Shown here: positions 7,431-13,419 of the stretch, piece after piece
Layout of the letters: each line of letters begins with the position of its first letter
Numbering within the stretch: the first letter of the stretch is position 1
Assembly: GCA_005884745.1 (NCBI GenBank)
Contig: VAZU01000117.1
Coordinates: 1 to 13,419 of the forward strand
Origin: Alphaproteobacteria bacterium
GTDB taxonomy: Bacteria > Pseudomonadota > Alphaproteobacteria > Rhizobiales > Xanthobacteraceae
DNA: 13,419 nucleotides
Direction: 5' to 3'
Program-made: the position numbers and the translations under genes
Notes under the pieces: generated by a model
Database searches by the model: none
Told to the model about the DNA's origin: nothing
What the model saw: the letters and a program-made list of their open reading frames with translations, nothing else

Positions 7431-8282
7431 TCAGCGCGGACTTGCCTCCCGCCAGTCGGCGCCCTCGGCCGGCACATTGTATTCCTCGCGCTTGGAAGCG
7501 CGCGTGATCACGACTTTGGCGTAGCGGCCCGCGTCCCCGGCCTGCGCCGGAGCGTCGTTGCCGAGGTCCCCAACCGAGACGCGCCGGGTGCCTTCGTGGC
7601 TCGCCTCGCCGGCCTTGCGCAGCACCAGCGAAAGCGTGCCGAGCGAGGCGGCAAGCGACAGTTTCTGGGCCGATACGGTCTCCACCTCGAGGGTGACCGC
7701 CTTGACGACGGAGGGCTTCTCCGAGCTGTCATCGGCGAGCTGGTCGACCGCGAGGACCTTGGCGTTTTGCAACACCACGTCGGTATTGCCGCTGTGCTTG
7801 TCGGGCTGCTGGGTGAGCAGCACATCGACGTGATCGCCGGGCAGGACGAAACCCGCCACTCCTTCCACGTCGTTGACGCGAATAGTGATGGCGCGCATGC
7901 CCGGCTCGATCACCGCGGACAAGGTGGCGCGCTGGCCGGGGCCGGTGATCTTCGAGGCGAAAACCGGCTCGTTCGCCTCGATCGAGGCCAGCACGATACG
8001 CTTGCCACCCGCTAACAGCTGCTGCATCGAACCGAAGGTGCCGGCCGGAATGGCTTCCCGCGGCCAGGATACCTCGCGCAAAGTCTGCTGCGAGAGCGGC
8101 ATCCCGAACCGCAGCGGCGCCGCCGCGACCACGACGGTGTGCCCCGGCACGGGTTTCTGTGCGGCCTCCATGTGCTTGAGCCGAAGCTCGGCTTGCCGAT
8201 TGAGCCACGCCTGCGCGACGAACACCGCCAGCAGGCCGAACACGACCGCGAAGGCGATCATCACGATGGTACTGGTACGCAC
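7431..8282 (-). CDS. cpaB: Flp pilus assembly protein CpaB/RcpC (SAF domain)
   Basis: The first gene of the locus encodes a bitopic periplasmic partner of the secretin. The GTG at 8282 gives MRTSTIVMIAFAVVFGLLAV, a start directly before the single membrane segment as in close relatives, with a GAGAG Shine-Dalgarno 8 nt upstream. The frame also has a GTG at 8306 that adds eight residues but lacks a well-placed ribosome-binding site. The SAF/ChapFlgA-like domain follows, with VVVAAAPLRFGMPLSQQTL, then the RcpC/CpaB domain IEPGMRAITIRVNDVEGVAGFVLPGDHVDVLLTQ and a β-rich region to AASLGTLSLVLRKAG. The length of 283 residues is normal and no lesion is visible. The protein is thought to gate or stabilise the CpaC channel. 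Confidence 0.9.
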   Translation of the reverse strand: MRTSTIVMIAFAVVFGLLAVFVAQAWLNRQAELRLKHMEAAQKPVPGHTVVVAAAPLRFGMPLSQQTLREVSWPREAIPAGTFGSMQQLLAGGKRIVLASIEANEPVFASKITGPGQRATLSAVIEPGMRAITIRVNDVEGVAGFVLPGDHVDVLLTQQPDKHSGNTDVVLQNAKVLAVDQLADDSSEKPSVVKAVTLEVETVSAQKLSLAASLGTLSLVLRKAGEASHEGTRRVSVGDLGNDAPAQAGDAGRYAKVVITRASKREEYNVPAEGADWREASPR

Positions 8283-8306
8283 GGCCGCTACTCTCGAAAA
8301 CGCCAC

Positions 8307-8545
8307 CGCATTGGCTGTTGCTCAACCTCGCTCCGCAGCGTTGAATTCTTTCTGAAGCAATTTTGGGCGGTTGTTTTATGTTGAACGTTCGGTCAAGAAC
8401 TATGGCTACCGAAGCCTTAATCCCCGGCCCGGGCTCGACCCGATCGGCGTCATGGACGCCGAAGCCGTAATCACTTGTGAAACAATCGCGACTATTTTCT
8501 ACATCGTGTCAGCGGGACGCTGACGAACCATTCACGATCCTTGCG
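8307..8545. promoter_or_regulatory. Divergent intergenic region between cpaB and the GNAT-like gene
   Basis: This 239-bp stretch must hold the promoter for the whole tad locus (leftward) and for the GNAT-like gene (rightward). It is clearly richer in A/T than the flanking genes, mainly at 8341-8400. It contains the 8-bp palindrome GAACGTTC (8383-8390) and two 21-bp direct repeats listed separately. On the minus strand TTGACC at 8390-8395 could be a -35 element for cpaB, but I could not pair it with a convincing -10 hexamer at 16-18 nt, so no promoter is placed. An in-frame GTG at 8477 could extend the GNAT-like gene by 23 residues into this region. Confidence 0.5.
8402..8472. repeat. Pair of 21-bp direct repeats with exact 50-bp spacing (candidate operator)
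   Basis: Unit 1 (8402-8422, ATGGCTACCGAAGCCTTAAT then C) and unit 2 (8452-8472, ATGGACGCCGAAGCCGTAAT then C) agree at 17 of 21 positions, with a common core CCGAAGCC[T/G]TAATC. The start-to-start distance is 50 bp, close to five helical turns, so a bound protein would occupy the same DNA face twice. The pair lies in the divergent region upstream of cpaB on one side and the GNAT-like gene on the other. This suggests an operator, but no known regulator motif was recognised. Confidence 0.55.
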
Positions 8546-9643
8546 ATGAGCCTCATTCGCGCCTGCAGTCCGGAAGACATGCCGGCGGTTGCCGGGCTGT
8601 TCCAAAAAACCTTCCCGGGCCGGCGCAGGTCCGCGCCCGAATCGCTCGAGGCCTACCTCGCCGAGCTGTTCCTGCATCACCCCTGGTACGACCCCGAGCT
8701 TGCATCCCGCGTCTATGTCTCGCCCGAGGGGGCGGTGCGCGGCTTCCTCGGCGTGCTGCCGCTACGCATGTGCTTTCGCGGCAAGAAGATCCGCGCCGCG
8801 ATCGCCGGATCGCTGATGGTCGACAGGCCCGAGGAAAATCCGCTCGCCGGCGCGAGATTGCTGCGATCCTTCGCGAACGGCCCGCAGGAGCTTTCCATCA
8901 GCGAAAGCGCCAACCGCGTTTCGGAGAACCTGTGGCAGAAGCTCGGCGGCCGCACCCTGCCGTTCGAGAGCCTGGAATGGCTGCGCATCCTGCGTCCGGC
9001 GGGCGTGGCGCTCGCATTCGCCCGCGAATGGTTCGCACCGGCCGTGCTGCTCCAGCCGCTCGCCTCGATGATCGATCGAGTGGCGCGACACACGGGCCGC
9101 AACCCATTCGGACTTCCTGGCGGCCGCGGCGGCTATGAATACGATACCGACGCGGGCGAAGAGCTGCTGCTCGAACAGATACCCCGCTTCGCCGAATCCT
9201 ATTCGGTGCGGCCGGACTGGAATCGTTCGAGCCTGCAATGGGTGCTCGCCCATGCGCGAGCCAAGGCGCGGCGCGGCCCGGTCTGCCGCCGGATGGTGTA
9301 CGGCAAGAACCACGCGCCCATCGGCTGCTATGTTTATTACGGCGGACCGCACGGCATCGCCCGGGTGCTGCAGATTCTGGCACGGCCGGAGTGCATCGAC
9401 GCGGTGCTCGACAGCCTGCTGACCAATGCGTTCCGCAACGGCAGCGTCGCGGTGCGCGGCGGCACTCACCCGCGCCTGATGAATGCCCTGCTGCGCCACG
9501 GCTCCATGTTCTTCCACCGCTCTTCGACCATCGTGCACAGCGCCGATGCCGAGCTGCTGCATGCCATTGATTCGGGCGACGCCCTCGTGACCGGCCTCGC
9601 CGGCGAGGCCTGGACGCGACTGATCGGCGACCGGTTCGCTTGA
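8546..9643 (+). CDS. GNAT-like N-acetyltransferase family protein, substrate unknown
   Basis: A 365-residue protein beginning MSLIRACSPEDMPAVAGLFQKTF, which matches the first strand and helix of a GNAT domain. The β4 to α3 region (FLGVLPLRMCFRGKKIRAAIAGSLMV, then PLAGARLL) fits the acetyl-CoA-binding part, although the Q/R-x-x-G-x-G/A loop is degenerate. The second half (IGCYVYYGGPHGIARVLQIL, then a final Ala/Leu-rich helix) may be a second, degenerate GNAT-like unit. I chose the ATG at 8546 because the fold begins there; an in-frame GTG at 8477 is the alternative, and neither has a strong ribosome-binding site. The gene diverges from the tad locus. Large GNAT-like proteins of this type often accompany envelope or exopolysaccharide genes, but nothing here identifies the substrate. 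Confidence 0.72.
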   Translation: MSLIRACSPEDMPAVAGLFQKTFPGRRRSAPESLEAYLAELFLHHPWYDPELASRVYVSPEGAVRGFLGVLPLRMCFRGKKIRAAIAGSLMVDRPEENPLAGARLLRSFANGPQELSISESANRVSENLWQKLGGRTLPFESLEWLRILRPAGVALAFAREWFAPAVLLQPLASMIDRVARHTGRNPFGLPGGRGGYEYDTDAGEELLLEQIPRFAESYSVRPDWNRSSLQWVLAHARAKARRGPVCRRMVYGKNHAPIGCYVYYGGPHGIARVLQILARPECIDAVLDSLLTNAFRNGSVAVRGGTHPRLMNALLRHGSMFFHRSSTIVHSADAELLHAIDSGDALVTGLAGEAWTRLIGDRFA

Positions 9644-9694
9644 GGCGCGTCAACGGTAACGACCGGTAACGAAGCCGGCGCCGGCGCAGGCCGC

Positions 9695-9725
9695 CCGGTC
9701 GCGCTCAGCCTCGCGACCGGTCGCG
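9695..9725. terminator. Strong hairpin with three alternating arms after the GNAT-like gene
   Basis: CCGGTCGCG (9695-9703) and CGCGACCGG (9712-9720) form a perfect 9-bp GC-rich stem around an 8-nt loop. The right arm is also part of a perfect 14-bp palindrome, CGCGACCGGTCGCG (9712-9725). CCGGTCGCG therefore occurs again at 9717-9725, and the middle arm can pair with either side. The hairpin starts 51 nt after the stop at 9643 and has no T-run behind it, so intrinsic termination is uncertain. The rest of the 201-nt gap to the Nudix gene contains only a short tandem CGGTAACGA (at about 9653-9671) and no gene. Confidence 0.45.
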
Positions 9726-9844
9726 CCGCGGAGCCCCCTGAGGTGCTGTCCTTCGATGCGGCCCTCGCGGCGAAGTGCTATAGCGACAGCCACGCCCGCT
9801 GCTCGTCTCCCCGGAATCGGCTCATCGAACGGCTTGCTCGCGCC

Positions 9845-10360
9845 ATGGAAATCACCCACGTCGAAACCGTCCATTCCGGTTGGGCGAAGTTTTTGCTCGC
9901 GGCGGTCCGCCTCCCGGATGGCCGCAGCTTCCGCCGCGAGATCGAGGATCACGGCACCGCGGCCTGTGTGCTGCCGTACGATCCCGGGCGGCGGACGGCC
10001 GTTCTGGTGCGTCAGTTCCGCGCTCCGATCTATTACGCGGCGCGGGAGGCGGATCCCGCCGAGACCGCACGACGCGAGGCGCGCGAGGAAGCCGGGCTCG
10101 AGCTCGGCGCGATCGAGCCGGTCGGCGAAGGCTGGACCATGCCGGGCATCTCCACCGAACGCATGCATCTCTACCTCGCCACCTATCGCGATCGCGCGCG
10201 GGAGGGCCGCGGCGGGGTCGACGAGGACGAGGACATCACGGCGGTCGAATTCGGGTTGAACGAGCTCGCGCGGCTCGCCGATTCCGGAAAACTCGCCGAC
10301 ATCAAGACGCTGGTGCTGGTGCAGACGCTTCGACTAAGGCATCCTCAATTATTTCAATAG
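9845..10360 (+). CDS. NudK-like Nudix pyrophosphatase with an internal deletion in the Nudix box
   Basis: A 171-residue protein. I start it at the ATG at 9845 because MEITHVETVHSGWAKFLLA matches the family start; the frame is open further upstream from 9743. Features shared with the ADP-ribose/GDP-mannose pyrophosphatase (NudK/TIGR00052-like) group are the VRQFRAP strand, the WTMPGISTERMHLYLATY strand and the GGVDEDEDI turn. The Nudix box is only half present. R77-E78-x2-E81-E82-x-G84 is intact, but the stretch before it reads YYAAREADPAETARRE. Against E. coli NudK as I recall it, about 14 residues between the RQFR strand and the REAxEE helix are missing, including the first Gly of G-x5-E-x7-RE. 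The frame is preserved. Activity is therefore doubtful even though part of the metal site remains. The deletion junction lies near 10046-10054. Confidence 0.8.
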   Translation: MEITHVETVHSGWAKFLLAAVRLPDGRSFRREIEDHGTAACVLPYDPGRRTAVLVRQFRAPIYYAAREADPAETARREAREEAGLELGAIEPVGEGWTMPGISTERMHLYLATYRDRAREGRGGVDEDEDITAVEFGLNELARLADSGKLADIKTLVLVQTLRLRHPQLFQ

Positions 10361-10500
10361 GTTATATGAGAGTTGGCTTTGTGCCAGCACCTCTGCCAAC
10401 ACTTCTTTCAAGGAATTGGGGGCTGATGGGCGGCATTCCGGGCGCGAGCCACCTTCCCTCGACATATACAACCGGGACAGGCAAACCCGCTACAGTCCGC
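10361..10500. other. Unexplained, less GC-rich segment between the Nudix gene and the broken 3' end of the PiT gene
   Basis: The 140 bp after the Nudix stop look unlike their surroundings, with A/T-rich patches such as TTATATGAG and GACATATACAACC. The left side follows the natural end of the Nudix protein (RLRHPQLFQ-stop). The right side meets the phosphate permease sharply at about 10500/10501. Minus-strand frames give short unrelated tails, one continuing the permease frame to a stop at 10408 and another ending at about 10365. A plus-strand frame is open from the ATG at 10366. None of these is recognised. The segment could be an insertion-element remnant, foreign DNA joined by a deletion, or an assembly junction. 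I found no terminal inverted repeats or target-site duplication. Confidence 0.4.
10372..10400. terminator. Nested hairpin between convergent Nudix and PiT genes
   Basis: GTTGGC (10372-10377) pairs with GCCAAC (10395-10400), and inside it GTGC (10381-10384) pairs with GCAC (10387-10390) around a 2-nt loop, with 3-4 nt bulges between the stems. On the plus strand it is followed by ACTTCTTTC, a weak T-rich tract. It lies 11 nt after the Nudix stop and could end that transcript. The stems are short, so this is a candidate only; it could equally be the end of a mobile-element remnant. Confidence 0.35.
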
Positions 10501-11370
10501 GACGATGGCGCCGGTGATGGTATGCGTGGTCGAGACCGGAACGCCGAGGTAGGTCGCGAGAAACAGCGTCGCGGCGCCGCCGGCCTCGGCGCAAAAGCCC
10601 TGGACCGGGGTGAGGCGGGTGATCCGCATGCCCATGGTGCGCACGATGCGCCAACCGCCCGCGAAGGTTCCGAGCCCCATCGCCGCCTGACAGGTCAGCA
10701 CCACCCATAACGGGACGTGGAACTCGCCGCCGAGCAGCCCCTGGGAATAGAGCAGCACGGCGATGATCCCCATGGTCTTCTGGGCGTCATTGCCGCCGTG
10801 GCCCAGCGAATAGAGCGAAGCGGAGACGAACTGAAAGATCCGAAACCAGCGGTCGACCGCAAACGGCGTGCGCTTGACGAAGATCCACGACACCGCGAGC
10901 ACGAGCAGCATGGCCAGCACAAAGCCCAGCAGCGGCGAGAGTACGATCGCTGCAAGGGTCTTCGACAGCCCGCTCCAGACCACGACCGCGACGCCGGCCT
11001 TGGCGATTCCGGCGCCGAGCAGGCCGCCGATCAGCGCGTGGGAGCTGCTCGACGGAATGCCGAAGAACCACGTGACCAGGTTCCAGACGATGGCGCCGGT
11101 CAACGCGCCGAACACGACGCGCGCATCGACGATCTGCGCCTCCACGATGCCGGTACCGAGCGTCTGCGCCACGTGCAGCCCGAACACCAGGAAGGCGATG
11201 AAATTGAAGAACGCCGCCCAGCCGACGGCGTATTGCGGCCGCAGCACCCGCGTCGACACGATGGTGGCGACGGAATTCGCCGCGTCGTGGAAGCCGTTGA
11301 GGAAATCGAATGCCAGGGCGAGCGCGATCAACCCAACGAGCAGCGGCAGGGCGAGCGTGGCGGTTTGCAT
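10408..11370 (-). CDS. PiT-family inorganic phosphate permease, C-terminally truncated
   Basis: The ATG at 11370 starts a low-affinity phosphate transporter of the PiT (PF01384) family. Both signature repeats are present: DFLNGFHDAANSVATI (22-37) and SLGHGGNDAQKTMGII (188-203). Other family landmarks are GIPSSSSHALIGGL (104-117) and GVPVSTTHTITGAI (276-289). After Val290 (codon ending at about 10501) the sequence changes abruptly to 30 residues without similarity (ADCSGFACPGC...) and stops at 10408. Relatives continue with GVGAARR and about 45 residues including the last membrane helices, for a total near 335. The residues implicated in phosphate binding remain, but loss of the final helices makes function doubtful. 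The DUF47 gene ends 19 nt upstream, the usual partner arrangement. Confidence 0.88.
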   Translation of the reverse strand: MQTATLALPLLVGLIALALAFDFLNGFHDAANSVATIVSTRVLRPQYAVGWAAFFNFIAFLVFGLHVAQTLGTGIVEAQIVDARVVFGALTGAIVWNLVTWFFGIPSSSSHALIGGLLGAGIAKAGVAVVVWSGLSKTLAAIVLSPLLGFVLAMLLVLAVSWIFVKRTPFAVDRWFRIFQFVSASLYSLGHGGNDAQKTMGIIAVLLYSQGLLGGEFHVPLWVVLTCQAAMGLGTFAGGWRIVRTMGMRITRLTPVQGFCAEAGGAATLFLATYLGVPVSTTHTITGAIVADCSGFACPGCICRGKVARARNAAHQPPIP

Positions 11371-11389
11371 CGTCGCCGTTCCGCGCCGG

Positions 11390-12034
11390 TCACACGTAAT
11401 CGAGGACGACGCCGTTGATCTCGTTGGCCACGTCGTCGAAGCGGTCGACCACTTCTTCCAGATGGTTGTAGATCTCGTTGCCGACGATGAACGCCATCGC
11501 ATCGGAAGCCGCGTGGGCGCGGTAGAGCTCCCGCAGACCGCTGTCGTGGATGTCGTCGGCGCGGCCCTCGATCTGGGTGATGCGCTCGGCGATGCCGCCG
11601 AGGCGGGCGGCCTGGGCGCTGATCGAGCGGAACAGCGGCATCGCCTCCTCGACCAAGCCGGCCGCCTCGACGATCGAATCGCCCATCTGCCGCATCTGCG
11701 GCGTGAACGAGCGCACCTCGAACAGGATGATGGCCTTGGCGGCGGCCTGCATCTGGTCGATGGAGTTGTCCATCGCCGTGATCAGGTCCTTGATGTCGAT
11801 ACGATCGAACGGCGTGATGAAGGTGCGGCGCACCGCGATCAGCACTTCGCGGGTGACCTCGTCGGCCTCCCGCTCGCGCTGCATCACGATTCGGCAATGC
11901 GCCTCGACGGCTTCGCCGCCGTCGAGCATGGCGCGCAACGCCTTGGCGCCGGCACAGATGAAATGCGAGTGCCGCTCGAACATGTCGAAGAAGCGCTCTT
12001 CCCGCGGCAGCAGCGCGTGAAACCAGCCCAACAT
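11390..12034 (-). CDS. DUF47/PhoU-like phosphate transport accessory protein
   Basis: A 214-residue, almost wholly α-helical protein with the DUF47 (PF01865) pattern: MLGWFHALLPREERFFDMFE at the start, EADEVTREVLIAVRRTFITPFDRIDIKDLITAMDNSIDQM in the first half and IEGRADDIHDSGLRELY in the second. The E/DxxxD clusters fit the metal-binding sites of PhoU-like bundles. Members are encoded beside PiT permeases and are thought to regulate phosphate uptake. I chose the ATG at 12034 because the family starts there and AGGG lies 9 nt upstream; an ATG at 12043 (adding MAG) is in frame. The stop is 19 nt before the PiT start. In the 82-nt gap to the next gene the only A/T-rich spot is ATATAAT at 12074-12080, a possible -10 region for this pair on the minus strand. 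Confidence 0.87.
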   Translation of the reverse strand: MLGWFHALLPREERFFDMFERHSHFICAGAKALRAMLDGGEAVEAHCRIVMQREREADEVTREVLIAVRRTFITPFDRIDIKDLITAMDNSIDQMQAAAKAIILFEVRSFTPQMRQMGDSIVEAAGLVEEAMPLFRSISAQAARLGGIAERITQIEGRADDIHDSGLRELYRAHAASDAMAFIVGNEIYNHLEEVVDRFDDVANEINGVVLDYV

Positions 12035-12116
12035 GCCTGCCATCCCTGATCCGCAGATTGTTCGCGCCGTGGCATATAATCGTCGAAGCGCCGCGAAGTT
12101 GCCGCGCCACTGCGGC

Positions 12117-13028
12117 TCAGATCGGGTCCCAGGAGAACACGTCGCCCGAGCGTTCCAGGGGATAGAACGAGGTTTTGAGCGCCGGGATCGCATGCTCGGC
12201 GATGGTCTGCGGGGTCCAGCCCTCGCCGCGCTGGATGCTGCGCAGCGGCCGCGGCTGGCTCATGAGAAAGATCTCGTTGCGGCGCACCGCGAAGATCTGC
12301 CCCGACACCCCGGCGGACAGATCGCCGGCGAGGAACACCGCCATCGGCGCGATTTTTTCGGTGCTCATGGTCTTGACGCGCTCGACGCGAGCTTTCTCTT
12401 CCGGGGTCTCGGTCGGGATCGTGCCGATCATTCGGCTCCAGGCGAACGGCGAGATGCAATTGGAGCGCACGTTGAAACGGGCCATGTCGAGCGCGATCGA
12501 TTTCGACAGGCCGACGATGCCCAGCTTGGCGGCGGCGTAATTGGCCTGGCCGAAATTGCCGACCAGCCCCGAGGTCGAGGTGAAATGCACGTAGCTGCCG
12601 CTCTGCTGCTGGCGAAAGTGCTCGGCAGCGGCGCGCGCCACGTTGAAGCTTCCCATCAGGTGCACGTCGATCACCATCTTCCAGTCGACATGCGACATGC
12701 GATGGAAGATGCGGTCGCGCAGGATGCCGGCGTTGTTGACGACGCAATCGATGCGGCCGAACTGCTCGACCGCGGTCTTGACCATGCGTTCGGCGCCGGC
12801 CGGATCGACGACGCTATCGGTGTTGGCGAAAGCGCGCCCGTTTGCTGCGCGGATCTCGCCGGCCACCGCTTCGGCCGGGCCGGCATCGGCGCCCTCGCCT
12901 TCGGTCGAGCCGCCCAGATCGTTGACCACGACCGCGGCGCCCTCCTTCGCGGCGAGCCGGGCGATATCGCGGCCGATGCCGCGCCCGGCACCTGTCACCA
13001 GCATGACCTTGCCTTCGAGACACCCCAT
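12117..13028 (-). CDS. Short-chain dehydrogenase/reductase, probably acting on hydroxyacyl-CoA or a related substrate
   Basis: A 303-residue classical SDR. It has the NAD(P)-binding TGAGRGIG (12-19) and NNAG (98-101), and the catalytic triad Ser151, Tyr164 and Lys168 (YAAAK). NDLGGSTEGEGADAGPAEAV (36-55) resembles the hydroxyacyl-CoA dehydrogenase domain of peroxisomal multifunctional enzyme type 2, where Asp at the end of β2 suggests NAD. The C-terminal extension after the core (from about residue 255, through GEGWTPQTIAEH, to the terminal WDPI) is longer than in minimal SDRs. The ATG at 13028 has a strong ribosome-binding site (GGGGAGGAC) 5 nt upstream. It lies 25 nt after a family III CoA-transferase gene, which supports a role in acyl-CoA degradation. 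Exact substrate unknown. Confidence 0.87.
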   Translation of the reverse strand: MGCLEGKVMLVTGAGRGIGRDIARLAAKEGAAVVVNDLGGSTEGEGADAGPAEAVAGEIRAANGRAFANTDSVVDPAGAERMVKTAVEQFGRIDCVVNNAGILRDRIFHRMSHVDWKMVIDVHLMGSFNVARAAAEHFRQQQSGSYVHFTSTSGLVGNFGQANYAAAKLGIVGLSKSIALDMARFNVRSNCISPFAWSRMIGTIPTETPEEKARVERVKTMSTEKIAPMAVFLAGDLSAGVSGQIFAVRRNEIFLMSQPRPLRSIQRGEGWTPQTIAEHAIPALKTSFYPLERSGDVFSWDPI

Positions 13029-13053
13029 GGATCGTCCTCCCCGTCCTTCTCGA

Positions 13054-13419
13054 TCAATCACCCGATCGGCGCGCCTGCCATTGCGCCAAGATCTCGGCCG
13101 GCGAGCCCGCGCTCGTTGCTTGGATGGCCGAAGGCGTGCGCGAGAACCGCGGAGCCGGGGCGGGCTGCAGCACGCCGTCCAGTTCGACGAAGCTCTTGCG
13201 GTGCGCCATGTGCGGATGCGTGCTCGCCTCGGTGAGGCCGAGCACTGGCGCGAAGCACGCATCGCTGCCTTCGAGGATCGCACACCATTGTGCGCGCGTG
13301 CGCGTCTTGAACAAGCTTTGCATTCTTCGCCGCAGCTCCGGCCAGCGCTTGCGGTCGGTGCGCTCGCGGAACTCCGGATCGTGGAGCCCCGCGAGGCGGC
13401 ACAACGTCTCATAGAACTG
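13054..13419 (-). CDS. Family III (CaiB/BaiF) CoA-transferase, C-terminal part, cut by window edge
   Basis: The frame is open from the last base of the window to a TGA at 13056-13054 and gives the last 121 residues of the protein. FYETLCRLAGLHDPEF, the helix RRRMQSLFKTRTRAQWCAIL, EGSDACFAPVLGLTEASTHPHMAHR and the Pro-rich APAPRFSRTPS stretch match the C-terminal domain of α-methylacyl-CoA racemase and related CaiB/BaiF enzymes. The catalytic Asp and CoA-binding region would be upstream, outside the window. Racemase and true CoA-transferase activity cannot be told apart from this part. It is followed after 25 nt by the SDR, so the two are probably co-transcribed for branched-chain, steroid-like or aromatic acyl-CoA metabolism. 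Confidence 0.87.
   Translation of the reverse strand, partial: QFYETLCRLAGLHDPEFRERTDRKRWPELRRRMQSLFKTRTRAQWCAILEGSDACFAPVLGLTEASTHPHMAHRKSFVELDGVLQPAPAPRFSRTPSAIQATSAGSPAEILAQWQARRSGD

Noticed and set aside
8383..8390. GAACGTTC palindrome as a regulator box
   Set aside because: Eight base pairs are too short to assign to a regulator. It is mentioned only as part of the intergenic region.
9653..9671. Tandem CGGTAACGA as a repeat array or CRISPR remnant
   Set aside because: There are only two 9-bp copies with no spacer structure, too little for an array.
10366..10710. Plus-strand open frame starting MRVGFVPAPLPTLL across the PiT 3' end
   Set aside because: Most of it is antisense to the PiT permease. 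Only the first 45 codons lie in the unexplained segment, and they match no family I recognise, so it was not called as a gene.

Overview
The window is GC-rich, densely coding DNA with alphaproteobacterial character. It most resembles the Hyphomicrobiales around Bradyrhizobium and its relatives. That placement rests on the protein families, the tad gene order, and a long palindromic repeat of a kind common in those genomes. It is recognition by eye; no search was run.

Layout. (1) Positions 1-156: the 3' end of a plus-strand gene, possibly ParA-like. (2) Positions 173-260: an 88-bp nested palindromic repeat. (3) Positions 258-8282, all minus strand: a tad/cpa locus for a tight-adherence (Flp-type) pilus, in transcription order cpaB, cpaC, a small lipoprotein gene, cpaE, cpaF, tadB, tadC, tadD. 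It encodes the secretin, its partners, the localisation and motor ATPases, the inner-membrane platform and a TPR lipoprotein. Flp pilin, prepilin peptidase, TadE/TadG-type minor pilins and a full-length CpaD are not in the window. (4) A divergent intergenic region with two near-identical 21-bp direct repeats exactly 50 bp apart, followed by a plus-strand GNAT-like gene (8546-9643) and a plus-strand NudK-like Nudix gene (9845-10360). (5) A minus-strand phosphate pair: a DUF47/PhoU-like protein and a PiT-type phosphate permease. (6) Minus strand to the window edge: a short-chain dehydrogenase and the C-terminal part of a family III CoA-transferase, probably one acyl-CoA catabolic operon.

The most striking property is a series of small lesions in otherwise well-preserved genes. 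tadD lacks about 19 bp and is frameshifted. cpaF is frameshifted just before its C-terminus, and the shifted frame runs without a stop into tadB, giving one open frame for a CpaF-TadB chimera. The Nudix protein lacks about 14 residues covering the first half of its Nudix box. The PiT permease loses its last transmembrane part at a sharp junction with roughly 140 bp of unexplained, less GC-rich DNA. Either the pilus locus and its neighbours are decaying by short deletions, or the assembly dropped short GC-rich segments. Read-level data would decide. I found no tRNA, rRNA, CRISPR array or intact insertion sequence.
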